From: Acanthosoma haemorrhoidale
Taxonomy: Eukaryota; Arthropoda; Insecta; Hemiptera; Acanthosomatidae
Direction of reading: 5' to 3'
Length of the DNA: 64,000 nucleotides
NCBI GenBank assembly: GCA_930367205.1
Contig: OV884014.1
Coordinates: 118,799,768 to 118,863,767, forward strand
The stretch's first letter is position 1. Every line of letters begins with the position of its first letter. A program made the translations under genes and the position numbers. Positions 1 through 12,242 of this stretch are shown in pieces. The notes beneath the pieces are model-generated. The model saw only the letters and a list, made by a program, of their open reading frames with translations. It did no database searches and was not told the DNA's origin.

Positions 1-454
1 CGATTATGATAGTGTACCGCATCATTGGCACTCATTATATCACGTGATACTATCGTATGATTGAAGTCACGAGTGAATATAACATCAAATGATGCTAAAT
101 ATGATTGTATAGTGTATCATTAGCACTCATTGTTTCACGTGATACGATCGTATGATTAAAGTTACGAGTAAATATAACATCAAATGATGTTTAATATGAT
201 TGTATAATGTATCATTAGCACTCATTGTTTCACGTGATACGATCGTATGATTAAAGTTACAGGTGAATATAACATCAAATGATGTCGATTATGATAGTGT
301 ACCGCATCATTGGCACTCATTAAATCACGTGATACTATCGTATAATGAAAGGTACGAGTGAATATACTAATAAATGATGTCGATTATGATAGTGTACCGC
401 ATCATTGGCACTAATTGTATCACGTGATACGATCGTATGATCAAAGCTACGAGT
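1..454 (+). repeat. Family A satellite array, 95-bp monomers (left edge of window)
   Basis: About 4.8 monomers of the 95-bp family A. The gatgtcgatt landmark recurs at 281 and 376, giving the 95-bp period. The last two monomers before the junction carry a signature seen before most other B blocks: one with gatactatcgtataatgaaag and then one with ggcactaattgtatcac. The array is cut by the window start. The final 26 bases (429-454, acgatcgtatgatcaaagc then tacgagt) reappear almost unchanged on the far side of the B block. No gene is visible. Confidence 0.95.
418..438. other. Representative double dyad of family A (E-box plus CGATCG palindrome)
   Basis: One example of the motif present in nearly every A monomer. 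The 12-bp palindrome tatcacgtgata (418-429) overlaps a second palindrome, atacgatcgtat (427-438). The first contains CACGTG, the classic E-box bound by bHLH-type factors in many eukaryotes; the second contains CGATCG. Dyads are visible directly; protein binding or hairpin formation is inference only. Subtypes altered in the first dyad (cacttg, cacgag, catgtg, cacgtgg) recur at fixed places in the higher-order repeats. Confidence 0.8.
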
Positions 455-1848
455 AAACATAATAGGGCAGGAATTATTGTACCTGCTATGAAATACGCAT
501 TTTTGTAAAATTCTACTTTTTGACGATATTTTTCTTGTTTTGGTATGAGGAAATCATAATTGTTCAGGAGCTAACGTACCAGCTATAAAATACTCTTATA
601 TGTAAAAATTTAACTTTTCGACGATATTTTCCTTGTTTTGGTATCAGGAGAACATAATGGGGCAGGAGCTAACGTACTAGCTATGAAATACGCATTTTCG
701 AAAAATTCGACTTTTTGACGATATTTTCCTTGATTTCGTATCAGGAGAACATAAAAGAGCAGGAGCTAACGTTCCAGCTATGAAATACCCATTTTTTAAA
801 AATTCGACTTTTTGACGATATTTTCCTTGTTTTCGTATCAGGAGAACATAATGGGGAAGGAGCTGACGTACCAGCTATGAAATACGCAATTTTTGTAAAA
901 ATTTGAGTTTTCGACGATATTTTCCTTGTTTTGGTATCAGGAGAACATAATGGGGCAGGAGCTAACGTACTAGCTATGAAATACGCATTTTCGAAAAATT
1001 GGACTTTTTGACGATATTTTCTTTGATTTCGTATCAGGAGAACATAAAAGAGCAGGAGCTCACGTTCCAGCTATGAAATACCCATTTTTTAAAAATTCGA
1101 CTTTTTGACGATATTTTCCTTGATTTCGTATCAGGAGAACATAATAGGGTTGGAGCTAACGTACCAGCTATGAAATACGCAATTTTTGTAAAAATTTGAG
1201 TTTTCGACGATATTTTCCTTGTTTTGGTATCAGGAGAACATAATGGGGCAGGAGCTAACGTACTAGCTATGAAATACGCATTTTCGAAAAATTCGACTTT
1301 TTGACGATATTTTCCTTGATTCCGTATCAGGAGAACATAAAAGAGCAGGAGCTAACGTTCCAACTATGAAATACGCATTTATTAAAAATTCGACTTTTTG
1401 ACGATATTTTCCTGGTTTTCGTATCAGGAGAACATAATAGGGCAGGAGCTAACGTACCAGCTATGAGATACCTATTTTTTTAAAATTTGACTTTTTGACG
1501 ATATTTTCCTGGTTTTTGTATCAGGAGACATAATGGGGCAGGAGCTAACGTACTAGCTATGAAATACGCATTTTTAAAAAATTCAACTTTTTGACGATAT
1601 TTTTCTCGTTTTCGTATCAGGAGAACATAATAGGGCAGGAGCTAACGTACCAGCTATGAAATACGCATTTTTGTAAAAATTTGACTTTTGGACGATATTT
1701 TCCTTGTTTTGGTATCAGGAGAACATAATGGGACAGGAGCTAACGTACTAGCTCTAAATACGCATTTTTGTAAAAATTCGACTTTTTGACGTCATTTTTC
1801 TTGTTTTGGTATCAGGAGAACATAAAGGGGCAAGAGCTAACGTACAAG
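455..1848 (+). repeat. Family B satellite block 1 (about 14 monomers)
   Basis: The ctaacg landmark lies at 571, 669, 766, 863 (ctgacg), 962, 1059, 1156, 1255, 1352, 1449, 1545, 1642, 1740 and 1837, with spacings of 96-99 bp. The first monomer (ggaattattgtacc, about 470) is degenerate and the last is partial. Monomer types follow a trimer order of about 293 bp through 571-1352 (for example 863 to 1156 and 962 to 1255). This is the most divergent of the seven blocks: its third-type monomer near 820 keeps a 9-bp stretch missing from the others, its right third (about 1352-1740) has unique variants, and it lacks the gcaggtgctaacg or equivalent penultimate monomer. The left junction follows A sequence at 454; the right junction is the palindrome starting at 1848. 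Confidence 0.95.
791..833. other. Representative phased A/T tracts in a family B monomer
   Basis: Within one B monomer the tracts T6 (792-797), A5 (798-802), T5 (809-813), T4 (821-824) and T4 (830-833) have centres roughly 9-12 bp apart. Runs of A or T spaced near the helical repeat are known to bend DNA, so B blocks may be intrinsically curved. The tracts are visible directly; curvature is inferred. The same pattern recurs in most B monomers and is absent from family A. Confidence 0.55.
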
Positions 1849-1867
1849 ATCATACGATCGTATGATC
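1848..1867. repeat. Perfect 20-bp palindrome at right junction of B block 1
   Basis: gatcatacgatcgtatgatc equals its own reverse complement. It spans the return from B (ending gtacaag) to A (resuming acgatcgtatgatcaaag). The left 10 bases are not the usual A sequence, which would read cacgtgatacg there, so the full palindrome exists only at B-to-A junctions. Confidence 0.9.
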
Positions 1868-4800
1868 AAAGTTACGAGTGAATATGACATCAAATGATGT
1901 GAAATATGATAGTGTGCCGTATCATTTGCACTTATTGTATCACGTGATACAATCGTATGATTGAAGTCATGAGTGAATATACTATAAAATGATGTCGATT
2001 ATGATAGCGCACCATATCATTAGCACTTATTGTATCATGTGATGTGATCGTATGATTGAAGTCACGAGTGAATATAACATCAAATGATGTCGATTATGAT
2101 AGTGTACCGCATCATTGGCACTCATTATATCACGTGATACAATCGTATGATTGAAGTGACGAGTGAATATAAAATCAAATGATGTTGAATATGATTGTAT
2201 AATGTATCATTAGCACTCATTGTTTCACGTGATACGATCGTATGATTAAAGTTACAGGTGAATATAACATCAAATCATGTCGATTATGATAGTGTACCGC
2301 ATCATTGGCACTCATTATATCACGTGATACGATCGTATAATGAAAGTTACGAGTGAATATAACATCAAATGATGTTGAATATGATTGTATAATGTATCAT
2401 TAGCACTCATTGTTTCACGTGATACGATCGTATGATTAAAGTTACGAGTAAATATAACATCAAATGATGTCGAATATGATAGTGTACCTTGTCATTGGCA
2501 CTCATTATATCACGTGATACGAGCGTATAATGAAAGTTACGAGTAAATATACTATTAAATAATGTCGATTATGATAGTGTACCGCATCATTGGCACTCAT
2601 TATATCACGTAATACGATCGTATGATTGAAGTCACGAGTGAATATAACATCAAATGATGTCAATTATGATAGTGTTCCGTATCATAAGCACTCATTGTAT
2701 CACGTGATACGATCGTATGATGAAAGTTACAAGTAAATATACTATTAAATGATGTCGATTATGACAGTGTACCGTACCATTGGCACTCATAGTATCACGT
2801 GTTACGATCGTATGATTGAAGTCACGAATGAATATAACCTCAAATGATGTCGATCATGATAGTGTACCGCATCATTAGCACACATTGTATCACGTGGTAC
2901 GATCGTATGATTAAAGTTACGAGTGAAGATAACATCAAATGATGTCAATTATAATAGTGTACCGTACCATTGGCACTCATAGTATCACGTGATACGATCG
3001 TATGATTGAAGTCAAGAGTGAATATAATATCAAATGATGTCAATTATGATAGTGTTCCGTATCATAAGCACTCATTGTATCACGTGATACGATCGTATGA
3101 TGAAAGTTACAAGTAAATATAATATTAAATGATGTCGATTATGACAGTGTACCGTACCATTGGCACCCATAGTATCACGTGATACGATCGTATGATTGAA
3201 GTCACGAGTGAATATAATATCAAATGATGTCAATTATGATAGTGTACCGCATCATTGGCACTCATTATATCACTTGATACGATCGTATGATGAAAGTTAC
3301 GAGTGAATATAACATCAAATGATGTCGATTATGATAGTGTACCGCATCATTGGCACTTATTATATCACGTGATACGATCGTATAATGAAAGTCACGAGTG
3401 AATATACTATAAAATGATGTCGATTATGATAGTGTACCACATCATTGGCACTCATTATATCACGTGATACGATCGTATGGTTGAAGTCACTAGTGAATAT
3501 AATATCAAATGATGTCAATTATGATAGTGTTGCGTATCATAAGCACTCATTGTATCACGTGATACGATCGTATGATGAACGTTACGAGTGAATATAACAT
3601 CAAATGATGTCGAATAGGATTGTATAATGTATCATTAGCACTTATTTTTCACGTGATACGATCGTATGATTAAAGTTACGATTGGAGATACTAATAAATG
3701 ATGTTGAATATAATAGTGCACCATATCATTAGCACTTATTGTATCATGTGATGCGATCGTATGATTAAAGTTACAAGTGAATATAACATCAAATGATGTC
3801 GATTATAATAGTGTACCGCATCATTGGCACTCATTATATCACATGATGCTATCGTATGATTGAAGTCACGAGTGAATATAACATCAAATAATGCTAAATA
3901 TGATTGTATAGTGTAGCATTGACACTCATTGTAGCACGAGATACGATCGTATGATTGAAGTCACGAGTGAATATACTATAAAATGATGTAGATTATGATA
4001 GTGTACCGCATCATTGGCACTCATTATATCACGTGATACTATCGTATGATTGAAGTCACGAGTGAATATAACATCAAATGATGCTAAATATGATTGTATA
4101 GTGTATCATTAGCACTCATTGTTTCACGTGATACGATCGTATGATTAAAGTTACGAGTAAATATAACATCAAATGATGTCGAATATGATAATGTACCGTA
4201 TCATTAGCACTCATATTATCACGTGATACGATCGTATGATGAAAGTTACGAGTGAATATAACATCAAATAATGTTGAATATGATTGTATAATGTATCATT
4301 AGCACTCATTGTTTCACGTGATACGATCGTATGATTAAAGTCACGAGTAAATATAACATCAAATGATGTCGAATATGATAATGTACCGTATCGTTAGCAC
4401 TCATTGTATCACGTGATACGATCGTATAATAAAAGTTACGAGTAAATATACTATTAAATAATGTCGATTATGATAGTGTACCGCATTATTGGCACTCATT
4501 ATATCACGTGATACGATCGTATGATTGAAGTCACGAGTGAATATAACATCAAATGATGTCAATTATGATAGTGTTCCGTATCATAAGCACTCATTGTATC
4601 ACGTGATACGATCGTATGATGAAAGTTACAAGTAAATATACTATTAAATGATGTCGATTATGACAGTGTACCGTACCATTGGCACTCATAGTATCACGTG
4701 ATACGATCGTATGATTGAAGTCACGAATGAATATAACATCAAATGATGTCGATTATGATAGTGTACCACATCATTAGCACACATTGTATCACGTGGTACG

Positions 4801-7800
4801 ATCGTATGATTAAAGTTACGAGTGAAGATAACATCAAATGATGTCGATTATAATAGTGTACCGTACCATTGGCACTCATAGTATCACGTGATACGATCGT
4901 ATGATTGAAGTCAGGGGTGAATATAATATCAAATGATGTCAATTCTGATAGTGTTCCGTATCATAAGCACTCATTGTATCACGTGAAACGATCGTATGAT
5001 GAATGTTACAAGTAAATATACTATTAAATGATGTCGATTATGACAGTGTACCGTACCATTGGCACTCATAGTATCACGTGATACGATCGTATGATTGAAG
5101 TCACGAGTGAATATAATATCAAATGATGTCAATTATGATAGTGTACCGCATCATTGGCACTCATTATATCACTTGATACGATCGTATGATTGAAGTCACG
5201 AGTGAATATATCATCAAATGATGTTGAATATGATTGTATAATGTGTCATTGGCACACATTGTATCACGTGATACGATCGTATGATTAAAGTTACGAGTAA
5301 ATATAACATCAAATGATGTCGAATATGATAATGTACCGTATCGTTAGCACTCATTGTATCACGTGATACGATCGTATGATGAAAGTTACGAGTGAATATA
5401 ACATCAAATGATGTCGATTATGATAGTGTACCTTATCATTGGCACTCATTATATCACGTGATACGATCGTATGATGAAAGTTACGAGTGAATATAACATC
5501 AAATGATGTCGATTATAATAGTGTACCGCATCATTGGCACTCATTATATCACGTGATGCTATCGTATGATTGAAGTCACGAGTGAATATAACATCAAATA
5601 ATGCTAAATATGATTGTATAGTGTAGCATTGACACTCATTGTAGCACGAGATACGATCGTATGATTGAAGTCACGAGTGAATATACTATAAAATGATGTC
5701 GATTATGATAGTGTACCGCATCATTGGCACTCATTATATCACGTGATACTATCGTATGATTGAAGTCACGAGTGAATATAACATCAAATGATGCTAAATA
5801 TGATTGTATAGTGTATCATTAGCACTCATTGTTTCACGTGATACGATCGTATGATTAAAGTTACGAGTAAATATAACATCAAATGATGTCGAATATGATA
5901 ATGTACCGTATCATTAGCCCTCATATTATCACGTGATACGATCGTATGATGAAAGTTACGAGTGAATATAACATCAAATAATGTTGAATATAATTGTATA
6001 ATGTATCATTAGCACTCATTGTTTCACGTGATACGATCGTATGATTAAAGTCACGAGTAAATATAACATCAAATGATGTCGAATATGATAATGTACCGTA
6101 TCGTTAGCACTCATTGTATCACGTGATACGATCGTATAATAAAAGTTACGAGTAAATATACTATTAAATAATGTCGATTATGATAGTGTACCGCATTATT
6201 GGCACTCATTATATCACGTGATACGATCGTATGATTGAAGTCACGAGTGAATATAACATCAAATGATGTCGATTATGATAGTGTACCTTATCATTGGCAC
6301 TCATTATATCACGTGATACGATCGTATAATGAAAGTTACGAGTAAATATACTATTAAATAATGTCGATTATGATAGTGTACCGCATTATTGGCACTCATT
6401 ATATCACGTGATACGATCGTATGATTGAAGTCACGAGTGAATATAACATCAAATGATGTCAATTATGATAGTGTTCCGTATCATAAGCACTCATTGTATC
6501 ACGTGATACGATCGTATGATGAAAGTTACAAGTAAATATACTATTAAATGATGTCGATTATGACAGTGTACCGTACCATTGGCACTCATAGTATCACGTG
6601 ATACGATCGTATGATTGAAGTCACGAATGAATATAACATCAAATGATGTCGATTATGATAGTGTACCACATCATTAGCACACATTGTATCACGTGGTACG
6701 ATCGTATGATTAAAGTTACGAGTGAAGATAACATCAAATGATGTCGATTATAATAGTGTACCGTACCATTGGCACTCATAGTATCACGTGATACGATCGT
6801 ATGATTGAAGTCAGGGGTGAATATAATATCAAATGATGTCAATTCTGATAGTGTTCCGTATCATAAGCACTCATTGTATCACGTGATACGATCGTATGAT
6901 GAAAGTTACAAGTGAATATAACATCAAATGATGTCGATTATAATAGTGTACCGCATCATTGGCACTCATTATATCACGTGATACTATCGTATGATTGAAG
7001 TCACGAGTGAATATAACATCAAATAATGCTAAATATTATTGTATAGTGTAGCATTGACACTCATTGTATCACGAGATACGATCGTATGATTGAAGTCACG
7101 AGTGAATATAACATCAAATGATGTTGAATATGATTGTATAATGTATCATTAGCACTCATTGTTTCACGTGATACGATCGTATGATTAAAGTTACAGGTGA
7201 ATATAACATCAAATCATGTCGATTATGATAGTGTACCGCATCATTGGCACTCATTATATCACGTGATACTATCGTATGATTGAAGTCACGAGTGAATATA
7301 ACATCAAATGATGTCGATTATGATAGTGTACCGCATCATTGGCACTTATTATATCACGTGATACGATCGTATAATGAAAGTCACGAGTGAATATACTATA
7401 AAATGATGTCGATTATGATAGTGTACCACATCATTGACACTCATTATATCACGTGATACGATCGTATGGTTGAAGTCACTAGTGAATATAATATCAAATG
7501 ATGTCAATTATGATAGTGTTGCGTATCATAAGCACTCATTGTATCACGTGATACGATCGTATGATGAAAGTTACGAGTGAATATAACATTAAATGATGTC
7601 GAATAGGATTGTATAATGTATCATTAGCACTTATTTTTCACGTGATACGATCGTATGATTAAAGTTACGATTGGAGATACTAATAAATGATGTTGAATAT
7701 AATAGTGCACCATATCATTAGCACTTATTGTATCATGTGATGCGATCGTATGATTAAAGTTACAAGTGAATATAACATCAAATGATGTCGATTATAATAG

Positions 7801-10800
7801 TGTACCGCATCATTGGCACTCATTATATCACGTGATGCTATCGTATGATTGAAGTCACGAGTGAATATAACATCAAATAATGCTAAATATGATTGTATAG
7901 TGTAGCATTGACACTCATTGTAGCACGAGATACGATCGTATGATTGAAGTCACGAGTGAATATACTATAAAATGATGTCGATTATGATAGTGTACCGCAT
8001 CATTGGCACTCATTATATCACGTGATACTATCGTATGATTGAAGTCACGAGTGAATATAACATCAAATGATGCTAAATATGATTGTATAGTGTATCATTA
8101 GCACTCATTGTTTCACGTGATACGATCGTATGATTAAAGTTACGAGTAAATATAACATCAAATGATGTCGAATATGATAATGTACCGTATCATTAGCACT
8201 CATATTATCATGTGATACGATCGTATGATGAAAGTTACGAGTGAATATAACATCAAATAATGTTGAATATGATTGTATAATGTATCATTAGCACTCATTG
8301 TTTCACGTGATACGATCGTATGATTAAAGTCACGAGTAAATATAACATCAAATGATGTCGAATATGATAATGTACCGTATCGTTAGCACTCATTGTATCA
8401 CGTGATACGATCGTATAATAAAAGTTACGAGTAAATATACTATTAAATAATGTCGATTATGATAGTGTACCGCATTATTGGCACTCATTATATCACGTGA
8501 TACGATCGTATGATTGAAGTCACGAGTGAATATAACATCAAATGATGTCAATTATGATAGTGTTCCGTATCATAAGCACTCATTGTATCACGTGATACGA
8601 TCGTATGATGAAAGTTACAAGTAAATATACTATTAAATGATGTCGATTATGACAGTGTACCGTACCATTGGCACTCATAGTATCACGTGATACGATCGTA
8701 TGATTGAAGTCACGAATGAATATAACATCAAATGATGTCGATTATGATAGTGTACCACATCATTAGCACACATTGTATCACGTGGTACGATCGTATGATT
8801 AAAGTTACGAGTGAAGATAACATCAAATGATGTCGATTATAATAGTGTACCGTACCATTGGCACTCATAGTATCACGTGATACGATCGTATGATTGAAGT
8901 CAGGGGTGAATATAATATCAAATGATGTCAATTCTGATAGTGTTCCGTATCATAAGCACTCATTGTATCACGTGAAACGATCGTATGATGAAAGTTACAA
9001 GTAAATATACTATTAAATGATGTCGATTATGACAGTGTACCGTACCATTGGCACTCATAGTATCACGTGATACGATCGTATGATTGAAGTCACGAGTGAA
9101 TATAATATCAAATGATGTCAATTATGATAGTGTACCGCATCATTGGCACTCATTATATCACTTGATACGATCGTATGATTGAAGTCACGAGTGAATATAT
9201 CATCAAATGATGTTGAATATGATTGTATAATGTGTCATTGGCACACATTGTATCACGTGATACGATCGTATGATTAAAGTTACTAGTAAATATAACATCA
9301 AATGATGTCGAATATGATAATGTACCGTATCGTTAGCACTCATTGTATCACGTGATACGATCGTATGATGAACGTTACGAGTGAATATAACATCAAATGA
9401 TGTCGATTATGATAGTGTACCTTATCATTGGCACTCATTATATCACGTGATACGATCGTATGATGAAAGTTACGAGTGAATATAACATCAAATGATGTCG
9501 ATTATAATAGTGTACCGCATCATTGGCACTCATTATATCACGTGATGCTATCGTATGATTGAAGTCACGAGTGAATATAACATCAAATAATGCTAAATAT
9601 GATTGTATAGTGTAGCATTGACACTCATTGTAGCACGAGATACGATCGTATGATTGAAGTCACGAGTGAATATACTATAAAATGATGTCGATTATGATAG
9701 TGTACCGCATCATTGGCACTCATTATATCACGTGATACTATCGTATGATTGAAGTCACGAGTGAATATAACATCAAATGATGCTAAATATGATTGTATAG
9801 TGTATCATTAGCACTCATTGTTTCACGTGATACGATCGTATGATTAAAGTTACGAGTAAATATAACATCAAATGATGTCGAATATGATAATGTACCGTAT
9901 CATTAGCACTCATATTATCACGTGATACGATCGTATGATGAAAGTTACGAGTGAATATAACATCAAATAATGTTGAATATGATTGTATAATGTATCATTA
10001 GCACTCATTGTTTCACGTGATACGATCGTATGATTAAAGTCACGAGTAAATATAACATCAAATGATGTCGAATATGATAATGTACCGTATCGTTAGCACT
10101 CATTGTATCACGTGATACGATCGTATAATAAAAGTTACGAGTAAATATACTATTAAATGATGTCGATTATGACAGTGTACCGTACCATTGGCACTCATAG
10201 TATCACGTGATACGATCGTATGATTGAAGTCACGAGTGAATATAATATCAAATGATGTCAATTATGATAGTGTACCGCATCATAAGCACTCATTGTATCA
10301 CGTGAAACGATCGTATGATGAAAGTTACAAGTAAATATACTATTAAATGATGTCGATTATGACAGTGTACCGTACCATTGGCACTCATAGTATCACGTGA
10401 TACGATCGTATGATTGAAGTCACGAGTGAATATAATATCAAATGATGTCAATTATGATAGTGTACCGCATCATTGGCACTCATTATATCACTTGATACGA
10501 TCGTATGATTGAAGTCACGAGTGAATATATCATCAAATGATGTTGAATATGATTGTATAATGTGTCATTGGCACACATTGTATCACGTGATACGATCGTA
10601 TGATTAAAGTTACGAGTAAATATAACATCAAATGATGTCGAATATGATAATGTACCGTATCGTTAGCACTCATTGTATCACGTGATACGATCGTATGATG
10701 AAAGTTACGAGTGAATATAACATCAAATGATGTCGATTATGATAGTGTACCTTATCATTGGCACTCATTATATCACGTGATACGATCGTATGATGAAAGT

Positions 10801-12242
10801 TACGAGTGAATATAACATCAAATGATGTCGATTATAATAGTGTACCGCATCATTGGCACTCATTATATCACGTGATGCTATCGTATGATTGAAGTCACGA
10901 GTGAATATAACATCAAATAATGCTAAATATGATTGTATAGTGTAGCATTGACACTCATTGTAGCACGAGATACGATCGTATGATTGAAGTCACGAGTGAA
11001 TATACTATAAAATGATGTCGATTATGATAGTGTACCGCATCATTGGCACTCATTATATCACGTGATACTATCGTATGATTGAAGTCACGAGTGAATATAA
11101 CATCAAATGATGCTAAATATGATTGTATAGTGTATCATTAGCACTCATTGTTTCACGTGATACGATCGTATGATTAAAGTTACGAGTAAATATAACATCA
11201 AATGATGTCGAATATGATAATGTACCGTATCATTAGCACTCATATTATCACGTGATACGATCGTATGATGAAAGTTACGAGTGAATATAACATCAAATAA
11301 TGTTGAATATGATTGTATAATGTATCATTAGCACTCATTGTTTCACGTGATACGATCGTATGATTAAAGTCACGAGTAAATATAACATCAAATGATGTCG
11401 AATATGATAATGTACCGTATCGTTAGCACTCATTGTATCACTTGATACGATCGTATAATAAAAGTTACGAGTAAATATACTATTAAATGATGTCGATTAT
11501 GACAGTGTACCGTACCATTGGCACTCATAGTATCACGTGATACGATCGTATGATTGAAGTCACGAGTGAATATAATATCAAATGATGTCAATTATGATAG
11601 TGTACCGCATCATTGGCACTCATTATATCACTTGATACGATCGTATGATTGAAGTCACGAGTGAATATATCATCAAATGATGTTGAATATGATTGTATAA
11701 TGTGTCATTGGCACACATTGTATCACGTGATACGATCGTATGATTAAAGTTACGAGTAAATATAACATCAAATGATGTCGAATATGATAATGTACCGTAT
11801 CGTTAGCACTCATTGTATCACGTGATACGATCGTATAATGAAAGTTACGAGTGAATATAACATCAAATGATGTCGATTATGATAGTGTACCTTATCATTG
11901 GCACTCATTATATCACGTGATACGATCGTATAATGAAAGTTACGAGTAAATATACTATTAAATAATGTCGATTATGATAGTGTACCGCATTATTGGCACT
12001 CATTATATCACGTGATACGATCGTATGATTGAAGTCACGAGTGAATATAACATCAAATGATGTCAATTATGATAGTGTTCCGTATCATAAGCACTCATTG
12101 TATCACGTGATACGATCGTATGATGAAAGTTACAAGTAAATATACTATTAAATGATGTCGATTATGACAGTGTACCGTACCATTGGCACTCATAGTATCA
12201 CGTGATACGATCGTATGATTGAAGTCACGAATGAATATAACA
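1849..12242 (+). repeat. Family A array with short, variable-length higher-order repeats
   Basis: About 109 A monomers. The first after the B block carries the post-block signature gtgccgtatcatttgcac. From about 3.6 kb on, distinctive monomers recur at multiples of 95 bp. The string gtagcacgag lies at 3931, 5641, 7920, 9630 and 10960, giving steps of 1710, 2279, 1710 and 1330 bp (18, 24, 18 and 14 monomers). A second marker segment starts at 4739, 6639, 8728 and 12243 (20, 22 and 37 monomers apart). Copies share the same monomer order for a kilobase or more and then switch, as expected from unequal crossing-over in different registers. A subtype one base short (cttatttttcacg, near 3640 and 7630) also marks the copies. 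No gene is visible. Confidence 0.9.

Noticed and set aside
418..438. E-box CACGTG sites as real promoters or enhancers
   Set aside because: They occur in every monomer without any gene nearby; a regulatory role on local genes has no support in the window.
1..454. CRISPR array
   Set aside because: The repeat unit is the full 95-bp monomer and no unique spacers separate conserved repeats; variation is by subtype and recurs in order.
455..1848. CENP-B-box-like motif in family B (ttcgactttttgacg)
   Set aside because: The core TTCG is present but the required CGGG at the fixed distance is absent, so it does not fit the known box.
455..1848. B block as an inserted transposon with a 26-bp target-site duplication
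   Set aside because: Blocks contain only tandem monomers. There are no terminal repeats of the block itself, no open frame and no poly-A tail, and 26 bp is long for a target-site duplication. Kept only as one possible reading of the junction.
429..1854. Preserved phase of A across B block 1 (1425 bp is exactly 15 x 95)
   Set aside because: The other blocks give 1419 and 1223 bp, which are not multiples of 95, so the fit in block 1 is chance.
4739..4942. Recurrent 67-72-codon open frame on the reverse strand (also at 6639, 8728, 12243, 16707, 17942 and about 20 other places)
   Set aside because: Each copy spans just over two A monomers and is copied with the higher-order repeat. The 95-bp period is not a multiple of three, so the frame shifts in each monomer and closes soon. 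There is no visible promoter, domain or signal, and no sign of coding constraint. It is an accident of a stop-poor register.
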